DNA of 64,000 bases from Pseudomonas sp. LP_7_YM. GTDB lineage: Bacteria > Pseudomonadota > Gammaproteobacteria > Pseudomonadales > Pseudomonadaceae. Each line of letters begins with the position of its first letter. The first letter of the stretch is position 1. Where the stretch lies: contig NZ_SOCT01000003.1 of assembly GCF_004364435.1 (NCBI RefSeq), positions 186,001 through 250,000 on the forward strand, in the 5' to 3' direction. Positions 16,311-25,636 of the stretch are shown piece by piece. Under the pieces are notes generated by a model. It searched no databases and was not told where the DNA came from. It saw only the letters and a program-made list of their open reading frames with translations. The position numbers and the translations under genes are program-made.

Positions 16311-16568
16311 TTAGTCTCTACTACCCAAGCGCTTCCCAGAGGGAACAGGGTCGTTGCTGGTACGCGCCGGGTGAAGCGGATCCACGGCAGGATCCGAAAG
16401 ATCGGGCGAGTCAGGGTCAAAGCCCAACTCATCGCCGACGTCTTTGCCATTGTCCGAAGAAGGATCCGCTTGGCCTTGCGAACGATGATCGAACCCGGTT
16501 TCATTATCCGCGTCGCTGTTTACGCCTTTTTGCGAAACATTACCTGGTGCGTCGGGATTCATTTCCAT
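16311..16568 (-). CDS. small acidic, probably disordered protein (DUF6021-like)
   Basis: An 85-residue hydrophilic protein, rich in Asp, Pro, Ser and Asn, with no hydrophobic core. The segment ELGFDPDSPDLSDPAVDPLH resembles what I remember of the Pseudomonas DUF6021 family, but this is from memory. TTGGAGA precedes the ATG at 16568; an in-frame ATG 13 codons earlier is less good. An intrinsic terminator follows. Function unknown. Confidence 0.6.
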   Translation of the reverse strand: MEMNPDAPGNVSQKGVNSDADNETGFDHRSQGQADPSSDNGKDVGDELGFDPDSPDLSDPAVDPLHPARTSNDPVPSGKRLGSRD

Positions 16569-16857
16569 CTCGTTTCTCCAACCTTGTTGCATGGGACATC
16601 CATGCACAGGGAATTGGGATACCCCAATAACTGGCGAGTGCCCGAAGATGGACGAATGGTTAGTTGACTCAGGACAACTGATGAGCGTTGGCAGCCGACC
16701 TTCACATGAACGAGTGGATTGGGAGATCTGAACCAGGGCTTCCCGAGATACTTAACTTTATCTGAAATAAGCGCGATAACCAGAACAGCACTCAGTCAAG
16801 AGCGACAATCTCCGTCTACCGAGGAATGTGGCCGCGGCATGTGTCAGCGCGTTCTGG

Positions 16858-16995
16858 TCAGCTCGCGAGCAGCGTGCACGCGACTAAAGACATTCCAAGC
16901 CCCATCAGGACCGGCTGGTCGTAAATGAGCGCCAGGATGAGAACCGGAGCGCCCACCAGAAACATCGGATCGCGAAGAAACGTAAACGCTTTCAA
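16858..16995 (-). CDS. small membrane protein of 45 residues, TTG start
   Basis: A short open frame starting at TTG (16995-16993) with AAGGAG eight bases upstream. After LKAFTFLRDP comes one long hydrophobic region (MFLVGAPVLILALIYDQ and VLMGLGMSLVACTLL) that could form one or two transmembrane helices. I know no function. The good ribosome site and the hydrophobic pattern support it; the UUG start and small size keep confidence moderate. Confidence 0.5.
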   Translation of the reverse strand: MKAFTFLRDPMFLVGAPVLILALIYDQPVLMGLGMSLVACTLLAS

Positions 16996-17071
16996 CGCAC
17001 CTGCTCCTTAACTAAAGGCAGGCAGGATAACACCCTCTGCCAAATATTCGGCGCTCAGGGCGCCCGGAACT

Positions 17072-17290
17072 TCAGGCGATACTGAGCAGCTTAGCGGGCG
17101 GTTTCTCATCTGCCTTGAGAAAAAGGTAATCGCGCCAGGCTCGAAAAGCACGCTGTTGACGCGCGCAAGCGTCCTGCCAACGTTGACCGCCGACCTGCCC
17201 AACATGCAAGGCCATCATTTCCTCGGTCGATCGATCAAGTTCATTGAGCAGATCGAGCGCGTTGGGGGGGTCGTAATTTGTGCTTCGCAT
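17072..17290 (-). CDS. hypothetical small protein
   Basis: A 72-residue soluble protein, predicted helical (LDLLNELDRSTEEMMALHV and RWQDACARQQRAFRAWRDYLF). CTGGGA lies 5 bases before the ATG. Codon bias is fair. I do not recognise a domain. It lies between the small membrane protein and the GGDEF-EAL gene, all on the minus strand but with gaps over 70 bp. Confidence 0.5.
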   Translation of the reverse strand: MRSTNYDPPNALDLLNELDRSTEEMMALHVGQVGGQRWQDACARQQRAFRAWRDYLFLKADEKPPAKLLSIA

Positions 17291-17482
17291 AAAATCCCAG
17301 GTTTTCTACCAGCGTTGAATGGACTGGATAACTGGTAAAACGTGCAGCGGCTCTGACGAACGGCATGCATTCTATAGAAACTCTCGGAAGCGACTCAATG
17401 GCTTGCTGATGGTAAAGCGGCCCGGATCTGCACTGACTAACGTTTTCGGCGATTGAGTCCAAAGGATTAGTTGAAGCAAAGA

Positions 17483-19057
17483 CTAGTTAAAGGGGAATTC
17501 GGCCAATACCGGAACCATTTCAACGTGCGCTTGTGGTCGTCCATAAAGATAACCCTGCGCATAGTGACAGCCGTTGTCTGCCAACCACGACGGCAGATGT
17601 GGCAGATGAAAATCCTCAATGCCTTCGGCAGTCACCTTCATGTTCATACTCCGGGCCATTCCCAAGATGGCTTCTACCATGGGTAAATGGTCTGTTTGCC
17701 CAGCCTCGAAGAAAGAACGGTCTATCTTGATCTTGTCAATGGACAACCGAGTCAGGTGATACAAGCCCGAATAGCCAGTGCCGAAATCGTCCAGCGCCAC
17801 GGTTATGCCATGGGAATTGAGTCTGCTCAGATTTCGCTGCGCCGCTTCCAGATTCCCGACAAGAGCCTCTTCGGTGATTTCTATCTCAAAACGATTAAAG
17901 GGGAATTTCTCATGTGTGAGTTGTTCCAAAAGCTGATCAGGAAAAAACTGATCTGCAACCATCGCGGCGCTGATATTCAATGACAGATGCAGATGGCCGT
18001 CCCAACTTTTGGCAGCTCGACAGGCTTGCTTGACCAGCGAACGAGTCATTGCGGAAATCAATCCCAGTCGCTCAAGGACCGGAATGAAATCCGCAGGCAT
18101 GCCAATGCTGCCATCCGGCTTGACCCAGCGCGCGAGAATCTCGAAACCAACGATTTCTTGAGCGGGAAGAATAACAATCGGCTGATAAAAAGGGACGATC
18201 TCCTCCCCTTCTAGAGCTTGCCTAAGGGCCACCTCAAGTTCAGATTGAGCTCGGCGCTGACATTCATACTCGCTGTCGTAGAAGCTGAACGTTAATCGTC
18301 CGTTGCTCTTTCCCTTATACATGGCTATATCAGCGCAATGTAGAAGGGCTGATGCTTCTTGCGCGTCCAGCCAGGACCGCGAAATGCCAATCGTCGCCCC
18401 CAGCCTGCAGAAGCCTTTAGTTTCCGGCAAGGGTTTAGCTAATTTCGACAGAACAGTCTCAGCTATTTCAACCAGTTCGTTCTCTTCTTTATGCGTCAGA
18501 AATAATAGACAAAACTCATCACCGCCCAAACGCACGGCCATACCGTCATACAGCCGTGCAATATCCTGAAGCCTGCGGCCGACCTCAATGAGGGTATGGT
18601 CGCCTACCGAATGCCCATGCTGGTCATTGATTGCCTTGAAATGGTCAAGGTCAATGAGCATGATCGCTGCTGGATGGTTCCGACCAAGCTGATCGAGTAA
18701 CGACTCCATGAAAATGCGCCGGTTAATCAAGCCGGTAAGCGAGTCATATTTAGCCAATGCTTCGGTCAGCAGTTGTACACGCTGCAGGCGACGATAGCTG
18801 GAGCGCGTATTTGCCACCAGCCGTTTGAGTACCAGAGTAGGCGCAATCAACGAAAGCAAAGAGAATGCAGTAGCAGTCAACACAAACCTCCAGCGTTCCG
18901 CGTCCTCGAAGTCGCTGTCGTAAGGCAGATTTAGCCACTGCATTGCCAAGGCTTCAAATTTGAACTCCCAAAGCACGGAAATGCCGATCATCGACAGCAG
19001 CGTAAATAACAGGAGCGTGGGCAAACGGCAGGGGTTTTGGTGATGCAAGTCGGTCAT
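17483..19057 (-). CDS. membrane GGDEF-EAL cyclic-di-GMP protein
   Basis: A 524-residue inner-membrane signalling protein. Two transmembrane helices (about 12-30 and 57-78) frame a short periplasmic loop; then GGDEF domain (about 100-260) with intact GGDEF at 178-182, and EAL domain (about 275-515). The EAL signature reads EIL (306-308), an allowed E-x-L form; the other phosphodiesterase motifs NISA, EITEEAL, LDDFGTGYSG, KIKID and AEGIE are present, so both activities could be real. No canonical RxxD inhibitory site at the usual five residues before GGDEF. Net direction of activity cannot be told from sequence. Confidence 0.92.
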   Translation of the reverse strand: MTDLHHQNPCRLPTLLLFTLLSMIGISVLWEFKFEALAMQWLNLPYDSDFEDAERWRFVLTATAFSLLSLIAPTLVLKRLVANTRSSYRRLQRVQLLTEALAKYDSLTGLINRRIFMESLLDQLGRNHPAAIMLIDLDHFKAINDQHGHSVGDHTLIEVGRRLQDIARLYDGMAVRLGGDEFCLLFLTHKEENELVEIAETVLSKLAKPLPETKGFCRLGATIGISRSWLDAQEASALLHCADIAMYKGKSNGRLTFSFYDSEYECQRRAQSELEVALRQALEGEEIVPFYQPIVILPAQEIVGFEILARWVKPDGSIGMPADFIPVLERLGLISAMTRSLVKQACRAAKSWDGHLHLSLNISAAMVADQFFPDQLLEQLTHEKFPFNRFEIEITEEALVGNLEAAQRNLSRLNSHGITVALDDFGTGYSGLYHLTRLSIDKIKIDRSFFEAGQTDHLPMVEAILGMARSMNMKVTAEGIEDFHLPHLPSWLADNGCHYAQGYLYGRPQAHVEMVPVLAEFPFN

Positions 19058-19361
19058 GGCAGGCCTCGCAGGGCCAGTGAAATTCAGAGTGATGTCAGAC
19101 AGCCATCATCTCATAAATGTTCATACCGTTGATCGCAGACCAGTACGCTCTGTCGAATGGCCGACTCACTCGCTCAAACCGCAGTCTGAGCCTGTAACGT
19201 CCCAGTCACGGTCACTGGACACCGGCGCGATTGGGAATTGCCAGTCTGGCGGAGGGGATACGGATGGGATCTAAAAGCTGGACAGCGCACGGCACTTAAT
19301 GGTGTGAATGGCTATGCTCATCACGTCGTCGATAGATCTCGGCATTCACAAGGTAGCGACC
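19058..19361. other. intergenic region between divergent GGDEF-EAL and DUF6434 genes
   Basis: About 300 bp, less GC-rich than the genes around it. It must contain both promoters; I see no operator, hairpin with U-tract, or coding frame with codon bias. Confidence 0.5.
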
Positions 19362-19577
19362 ATGACGTTTGATTGGCACTCAGGATCTATCACCCGCGAA
19401 ACACCTCTGGACGATAATTACCGAAATACGCAGAAGGTTAGGCGATTCATGATCTCGCAGTGTGGGGAGGCGTTTAAATTCGACCGGGCGTTCATGGCTT
19501 GGATGAAACAGGGAGAAAAACTAACCATGGGCGATGTTGCAGATCATTGGCTTCGCATAAATAAGCGATCCGAATAG
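19362..19577 (+). CDS. DUF6434 domain protein
   Basis: A 71-residue protein. MTFDWHSGSITRETPLDDN-YRNTQKVRRF and the later FKFDRAFMAWMK-KLTMGDVADHW follow the pattern that I associate with DUF6434 (often found after a SAP domain in longer proteins). Here only this part is present. Start at the ATG 19362, with AAGGTAG upstream; an ATG at 19308 would add an atypical leader. Function unknown. Confidence 0.65.
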   Translation: MTFDWHSGSITRETPLDDNYRNTQKVRRFMISQCGEAFKFDRAFMAWMKQGEKLTMGDVADHWLRINKRSE

Positions 19578-19579
19578 AA

Positions 19580-20055
19580 CAAAAACTGATGAACTTGCGT
19601 GACTACCGAGCACATCGATTCGCACGTATCGGGATTTGTCCGTGAACTGGCGCTGCGGGCTCAATGTGTTATTGAGTTAAGCAACGCTCGCTACGACCGA
19701 GTTCCGCACCAGTCACGTACCAGACCGGTTCAAGCCTTGCGTTGACGGCGTCGGGGAATTAGTAGAGTTCAACGAGCCTGACGCGGTCTTCTGAAGAGAG
19801 TGAATCAATTGTGGCAATACGCGGCTCGCCTCTAGAAGCGGACGCGAGTGGTGTGCCCATATCGGCCGCACCCAACAACACCCTGAGTTTCATTTCTTCC
19901 TCCACCTTTGTCTTCATTGGCAGGGCCGGTCATCGGCCGGGGCGATTGCACATGAACGATGTGCCATTCGGCACGCGGGTGGCATCCAGATAGTACGGGT
20001 CGAAAAATGCCGAATTCGAACAACTTGACGCGGATCAGTACAGAAATCACGCGCA
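19580..20055. other. gene-poor stretch before tRNA-Pro
   Basis: Nearly 500 bp without a convincing gene. Short open frames on both strands (for example 19811-19993 plus) lack ribosome sites and codon bias. I searched by eye for a duplicated tRNA 3' end that would mark an integration site and found none. Confidence 0.5.
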
Positions 20056-20088
20056 TGAAAAAGGCCAATGCTGTGAACATTGGCCCTT
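20056..20088 (-). terminator. intrinsic terminator downstream of tRNA-Pro
   Basis: GGCCAATG and CATTGGCC form an 8-bp stem with a 7-base loop, followed on the minus strand by TTTTTC. It is 15 bp past the CCA end of the tRNA. Confidence 0.8.
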
Positions 20089-20102
20089 ATCATTGAAATA
20101 TA

Positions 20103-20179
20103 TGGTCGGGACGGAGTGATTCGAACACTCGACCCCTAGCACCCCATGCTAGTGCGCTACCGGACTGCGCTACGCCCCG
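20103..20179 (-). tRNA. tRNA-Pro (anticodon GGG)
   Basis: 77 bases with encoded CCA. Acceptor stem CGGGGCG/CGTCCCG with one G-U pair and the C1 typical of bacterial tRNA-Pro; T-loop GTTCGAATC; anticodon loop ATGGGGT, giving anticodon GGG. It reads proline codons CCC/CCU. It follows the MerR gene on the same strand. Confidence 0.95.
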
Positions 20180-20266
20180 ACTAGGCGTGAAACTGTGACT
20201 TCTTGCGAAAGCTTCGAGAAATATACCCTAAGCTTTTGAATCAGGGAAGTATTTTGATCAAGGCTG

Positions 20267-20623
20267 CTATTTACGCAATACCACCAAAACGTCTTCCAGC
20301 TCTACGATCATCTGCTTAAGCAATTGCTTGTACTGCAAAGAATCGTCTTTGACCTCATCGCTGGACATGCGCAAACGCGCCCCACCAATAGTGAAACCCT
20401 GGTCGTAGAGCAGGGCGCGGATCTGTCGGATCATCAGCACATCCTGCCGCTGATAGTACCGACGGTTTCCGCGGCGCTTGACCGGGTTGAGTTGAGGAAA
20501 CTCCTGCTCCCAATAACGCAGAACGTGCGGTTTGACCGCACAGAGCTCACTGACCTCACCAATGGTGAAGTAGCGTTTGCCAGGAATAGGCGGCAGCTCG
20601 TCGTTATGACCTGGTTCCAGCAT
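20267..20623 (-). CDS. MerR family transcriptional regulator next to ihfA
   Basis: A 118-residue MerR-type DNA-binding protein. The winged helix-turn-helix lies at about 17-85 ([22 protein letters not shown], then [13 protein letters not shown]), followed by a coiled-coil dimerisation helix; there are no metal-binding cysteines at the C-terminus, so the effector is unknown. The ATG at 20623 overlaps the end of ihfA by 20 bp, which suggests translational coupling at the end of the pheST-ihfA operon. The same arrangement is conserved in Pseudomonas. Confidence 0.9.
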   Translation of the reverse strand: MLEPGHNDELPPIPGKRYFTIGEVSELCAVKPHVLRYWEQEFPQLNPVKRRGNRRYYQRQDVLMIRQIRALLYDQGFTIGGARLRMSSDEVKDDSLQYKQLLKQMIVELEDVLVVLRK

Positions 20624-20906
20624 ATGCCTCAACTCGGGCTTTCAGTTTCTGCCCTGGGCGAAAGGTGACCACACGGCGAGCCGTAATCGGAATTTCTTCC
20701 CCTGTTTTGGGATTTCGGCCCGGTCGCTGGCGCTTGTCTCGCAGGTCAAAATTTCCGAAACCGGACAACTTGACCTGCTCGTTATCTTCCAGAGCGTGCC
20801 TGATTTCCTCAAAGAACAGCTCAACCAGTTCCTTGGCTTCTCGTTTATTCAGGCCTAGCTCTTCGTACAGACGTTCGGCCATCTCAGCTTTCGTCAGAGC
20901 CCCCAT
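20604..20906 (-). CDS. ihfA: integration host factor subunit alpha
   Basis: A 100-residue HU/IHF-fold DNA-bending protein; with IhfB it forms the heterodimer that sharply bends DNA at specific sites for transcription, recombination and replication. [18 protein letters not shown] at the N-terminus and the arm motif [20 protein letters not shown] are characteristic for the alpha subunit. It starts 3 bp after the pheT stop, as in other gammaproteobacteria. Confidence 0.97.
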   Translation of the reverse strand: MGALTKAEMAERLYEELGLNKREAKELVELFFEEIRHALEDNEQVKLSGFGNFDLRDKRQRPGRNPKTGEEIPITARRVVTFRPGQKLKARVEAYAGTRS

Positions 20907-20909
20907 ACG

Positions 20910-23291
20910 CTACTTCCTTAACGTGGCGTTTAACCTTTCCTCTAGCGAGGTGAGAATTTGCTGCGTCGAAGCGTTTACCTCATCGTCAGTAAGAGTGCGC
21001 GATGGATGTTGCCAGGTCAAGCCAACTGCAAGGCTTTTTCTATGCGGATCAATGCCTTTACCCTGATAAACATCAAATAGCCTGAGGTCTGTCAGCCATT
21101 CCCCTGCATTTCCACGAATAACGTCCAGCAACGCCGAGGCCGCAACCTCACGATCCGCCACTATTGCGAGGTCACGGCGGACCTCCGGGAAGCGCGACAA
21201 TTCGCGGAATTTCGGCAATTGGCCTTTGGCGACATCGGCCAATATCAGCTCAAAAACGAATACCGGACGATCCAGCCCCAAGGTTTTGGAAAGTTCCGGA
21301 TGCAAAGCACCTATATAACCGACTTCACGACCATCGCGCTCGATGCGAGCAGTCTGGCCCGGATGCAGGGCTGGATGATGTCCGGGTACGAAACGGAAAT
21401 CTTCCTGCGCGCCAGCGAAGCCCAATATCGCTTCAACGTCCGCTTTGACATCGAAGAAGTCCACCGGATCTCGCCCTTGCGCCCAACCTTCGGGCAAGCG
21501 GCTTCCGCAAATCACACCGGCCAGCATAGGCTCTTGCTTCAAATCTTCAAGTTGGCCGACGAATCGCAGCCCGCTTTCGAACAACCGCACACGATCCTGC
21601 TGGCGGTTGAGATTGTGCTGCAGGGACTTGACCAGGCCCGGCCACAGCGACGAGCGCATGGCTGCCATGTCAGCGGAAATCGGGTTGGCTAGCAATAGCG
21701 GCTCTACACCCGGGCTGAATAGCTCGAACCATTTCTGATCGATGAAGCTGTAGGTGATCGCTTCCTGATAACCGCGCGCGACCAACAAACGTCGCAGCGC
21801 AGGCAGATCGCTTTTAGCTTCGGCACTCGCCTGTGGCGCCAGACGCGCTTGCGGATAGCGAACCGGCAAGCGGTTGTAACCGTACAGACGCGCCAATTCT
21901 TCGATCAGATCCACTTCAAGGGTGATGTCGAAGCGATGGCTTGGTACCTTGACGCGCCACTGACCAGCCGTTTCCAAGACCACCTGTAGATCCAGCGCGG
22001 ACAGCAGACGCTCGACTTCGGTGGCATCCATCTGCATGCCGAGCATTTGCTCGATGCGGTCGGCGCGCAGAACAATTGGATTGATCGACGGCAGGAGCTG
22101 CTCGTTTACAACTTCGGTAATCGGCCCGGCTTCACCGCCAGTGATTTCCAGCAGCAGCCCCGTGGCACGCTCCATAGCCTCCCGAGCCAGTTGCCAGTCG
22201 ACACCTCGCTCGTAGCGGTGGGAGGCGTCGGTGTGCAGGCCATAAGAACGGGCTTTGCCAGCAACTGCGATCTGGTCGAAGAAGGCACTTTCCAAGAAGA
22301 TGTCACGCGTGCTCGCAGCATCGACACCACTATGCTCACCGCCCATCACACCGGCGATGGCCAACGCGCGCTGATGGTCCGCGATGACCAGTGTGTCCGC
22401 GCGCAAACTGACTTCCTGACCGTCGAGCAATACCAGCTTTTCGCCCTCCTCGGCCATTCGCACACGAATACCACCGTTGATTTCGGCTAAATCGAAGGCA
22501 TGCAGAGGCTGACCCAGTTCAAGCATCACATAGTTGGTGATGTCCACGGCTGCATCAATGCTGCGCACGTCAGAACGACGCAGGCGCTCAACCATCCAGA
22601 GTGGCGTCGGGCGAGACAGGTCTACATTGCGAATCACACGACCCAGATAGCGTGGGCAAGCAGCCGGAGCCAGCACTTCGACTGGACGAACTTCTTCGTG
22701 AACAGCAGGCACCTGAGCCACCTGCGGACGGATAACCGTCGCGTCATATAACGCGCCCACCTCACGGGCAAGACCGGCGACAGACAGGCAGTCACCGCGG
22801 TTCGGCGTCAGATCGACTTCGATGCTGGCGTCGTCCAGCTTCAGGTAGGCACGAAAATCCTTGCCAACCGGAGCGTCCAACGGCAGCTCCATCAAGCCGT
22901 CGTCACCCTCGCCTACTTGCAGCTCGGCCTGCGAGCACAACATGCCGTTGGACTCCATGCCGCGCAGCTTTGCTTTCTTGATCTTGAAGTCGCCAGGCAA
23001 CTCGGCACCGATCATGGCGAACGGAATCTTCAGGCCGGGGCGTACGTTCGGCGCGCCACAGACCACCTGAAAAATTTCCGAACCGTTGCTGACCTGACAC
23101 ACACGCAGTTTGTCGGCATCCGGATGCTGTTCGGTGCTCAGTACTTCACCGACCACGACACCGCTGAACACACCAGCGACCGGGGTCACGCTGTCGACCT
23201 CCAGCCCGGCCATCGAAAGACGAGCCGCCAGCTCGTCACGGGATACCTGCGGGCTTACCCAGCCGCGCAACCATTGTTCACTGAATTTCAT
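20910..23291 (-). CDS. pheT: phenylalanyl-tRNA synthetase beta subunit
   Basis: A 793-residue subunit of the alpha2-beta2 enzyme that charges tRNA-Phe. N-terminal tRNA-binding OB domain (about 40-150; PDADKLRVCQV), B3/4 editing domain (about 210-370), B5 domain with VPSHRFDITLEVDLIEELAR near 440, catalytic-like core, and C-terminal ferredoxin-fold anticodon domain (FPEVRRDLAIV). Full length. It follows pheS after 32 bp and precedes ihfA by 3 bp. Confidence 0.97.
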   Translation of the reverse strand: MKFSEQWLRGWVSPQVSRDELAARLSMAGLEVDSVTPVAGVFSGVVVGEVLSTEQHPDADKLRVCQVSNGSEIFQVVCGAPNVRPGLKIPFAMIGAELPGDFKIKKAKLRGMESNGMLCSQAELQVGEGDDGLMELPLDAPVGKDFRAYLKLDDASIEVDLTPNRGDCLSVAGLAREVGALYDATVIRPQVAQVPAVHEEVRPVEVLAPAACPRYLGRVIRNVDLSRPTPLWMVERLRRSDVRSIDAAVDITNYVMLELGQPLHAFDLAEINGGIRVRMAEEGEKLVLLDGQEVSLRADTLVIADHQRALAIAGVMGGEHSGVDAASTRDIFLESAFFDQIAVAGKARSYGLHTDASHRYERGVDWQLAREAMERATGLLLEITGGEAGPITEVVNEQLLPSINPIVLRADRIEQMLGMQMDATEVERLLSALDLQVVLETAGQWRVKVPSHRFDITLEVDLIEELARLYGYNRLPVRYPQARLAPQASAEAKSDLPALRRLLVARGYQEAITYSFIDQKWFELFSPGVEPLLLANPISADMAAMRSSLWPGLVKSLQHNLNRQQDRVRLFESGLRFVGQLEDLKQEPMLAGVICGSRLPEGWAQGRDPVDFFDVKADVEAILGFAGAQEDFRFVPGHHPALHPGQTARIERDGREVGYIGALHPELSKTLGLDRPVFVFELILADVAKGQLPKFRELSRFPEVRRDLAIVADREVAASALLDVIRGNAGEWLTDLRLFDVYQGKGIDPHRKSLAVGLTWQHPSRTLTDDEVNASTQQILTSLEERLNATLRK

Positions 23292-23323
23292 CCTGCTCTC
23301 CTAAAAAGTTCGTTACGGGCGAC

Positions 23324-24395
<1,072 letters not shown>

Positions 24396-24444
24396 ATGAC
24401 GTTTAACACCGAACCCCAAACGGAGTCCGGTGACTGCCGGGGAC

Positions 24445-24801
24445 TTAGGCCAAAGTGGCTTTAGCTTTCTCGACAATCGCAGCAAACGCCGCTTTTTCGT
24501 TCACTGCCAGATCAGCCAGAACCTTGCGGTCGATTTCGATCGACGCTTTTTTCAGGCCCGCGATAAAACGGCTGTAGGACAGACCGTTGATACGCGCACC
24601 GGCGTTGATACGAGCGATCCACAGAGCGCGGAACTGACGTTTTTTCTGACGACGGTCACGGTAGGCGTATTGGCCAGCCTTGATTACCGCTTGCTTGGCA
24701 ACACGGAACACGCGTGAACGCGCGCCGTAGTAGCCTTTAGCAAGTTTCAGAATTTTCTTGTGACGCTTACGGGCAATGACGCCACGCTTTACACGAGCCA
24801 T
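24445..24801 (-). CDS. rplT: 50S ribosomal protein L20
   Basis: A 118-residue, very basic protein that binds 23S rRNA early in large-subunit assembly. [20 protein letters not shown] and the later [20 protein letters not shown] are characteristic. It follows rpmI after 28 bp and in other gammaproteobacteria represses the rpmI-rplT messenger by binding its leader. Confidence 0.98.
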   Translation of the reverse strand: MARVKRGVIARKRHKKILKLAKGYYGARSRVFRVAKQAVIKAGQYAYRDRRQKKRQFRALWIARINAGARINGLSYSRFIAGLKKASIEIDRKVLADLAVNEKAAFAAIVEKAKATLA

Positions 24802-24829
24802 GAGTTACTTCCTCTATTCTTGATCAAAA

Positions 24830-25024
24830 TTAACGAAGGCGCAGCATGCGCTCGACTTTTGCCACGTCAGACGGATGCAGCAGGCTGCTTCCGCGCAGTT
24901 GACGCTTACGCTTGGTCGACATTTTGGTCAGAATGTGGCTCTTGAAAGCGTGCTTGTGCTTGATGCCATTCGCGGTCTTCAGAAACCGCTTAGCTGCACC
25001 ACTTTTAGTCTTCATTTTTGGCAT
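24830..25024 (-). CDS. rpmI: 50S ribosomal protein L35
   Basis: A 64-residue basic protein of the large subunit. [17 protein letters not shown] is the usual start and [18 protein letters not shown] the usual end. It lies between infC and rplT in the conserved order. Confidence 0.98.
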   Translation of the reverse strand: MPKMKTKSGAAKRFLKTANGIKHKHAFKSHILTKMSTKRKRQLRGSSLLHPSDVAKVERMLRLR

Positions 25025-25084
25025 GTTCGGATACTCCGCATTCAGTTGATAAACATAACCGCAAGGCCTGCCGTGCCCTGGTGG

Positions 25085-25636
25085 TTATTTCTTCTTTTTC
25101 GGGGCGATGACCATGATCAGCTGGCGTCCTTCCATCTTAGGATGCTGTTCGACGGCGCCGTATTCGAGCAGGTCACCCTCAACCCGCTTCAACAGCTCCA
25201 TACCCAGCTCCTGGTGGGCCATCTCACGACCGCGGAATCTCAACGACACCTTGGCCCTGTCCCCGTCACTCAGGAAACGTACCAGGTTGCGTAGTTTTAC
25301 CTGGTAATCCCCTTCCTCCGTCCCTGGACGAAACTTGATTTCTTTGACCTGAATCTGCTTCTGGTTCTTTTTGGCTGCGGCAACCTGCTTCTTCTTCTCG
25401 AAGATCGATTTGCCGTAGTCCATCAACTTGCAGACAGGCGGTGCAGCGTCGGCGGAAATTTCCACCAAATCGAGCTTGGCCTCTTCAGCCTTAAGAAGCG
25501 CGTCTTCAATTGACACAATCCCAAGCTGCTCGCCTTCAGCCCCAATTAACCGAACCTCGCGGGCCGAGATATTCTCGTTGATCGGGGCCTTCGGTGCAGC
25601 TCGTTTATCTTGTCTCATTTCACGCTTAATAATAAT
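25085..25636 (-). CDS. infC: translation initiation factor IF-3, AUU start
   Basis: IF-3 of 183 residues if begun at ATT (25636-25634), giving [12 protein letters not shown] as in P. aeruginosa; the first ATG would be at 25618 (177 residues). It binds the 30S subunit and checks the start codon; an AUU start allows it to repress its own translation, as known in E. coli. N-domain ([14 protein letters not shown]), linker rich in Lys, C-domain ending in MVIAPKKKK. The ATT shares one base with the thrS stop codon, and CGGAG inside the thrS end serves as ribosome site. Confidence 0.95.
   Translation of the reverse strand: MIIKREMRQDKRAAPKAPINENISAREVRLIGAEGEQLGIVSIEDALLKAEEAKLDLVEISADAAPPVCKLMDYGKSIFEKKKQVAAAKKNQKQIQVKEIKFRPGTEEGDYQVKLRNLVRFLSDGDRAKVSLRFRGREMAHQELGMELLKRVEGDLLEYGAVEQHPKMEGRQLIMVIAPKKKK

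Noticed and set aside
19811..19993. 60-residue frame near tRNA-Pro
   Set aside because: No ribosome site, poor codon use, no recognisable domain.
19580..20180. Possible island boundary at tRNA-Pro
   Set aside because: No duplicated tRNA 3' end, integrase or composition jump was seen.
24400..24444. Phe-rich leader peptide before pheST
   Set aside because: Searched for; no start codon and no Phe run in the space between rplT and the hairpin.
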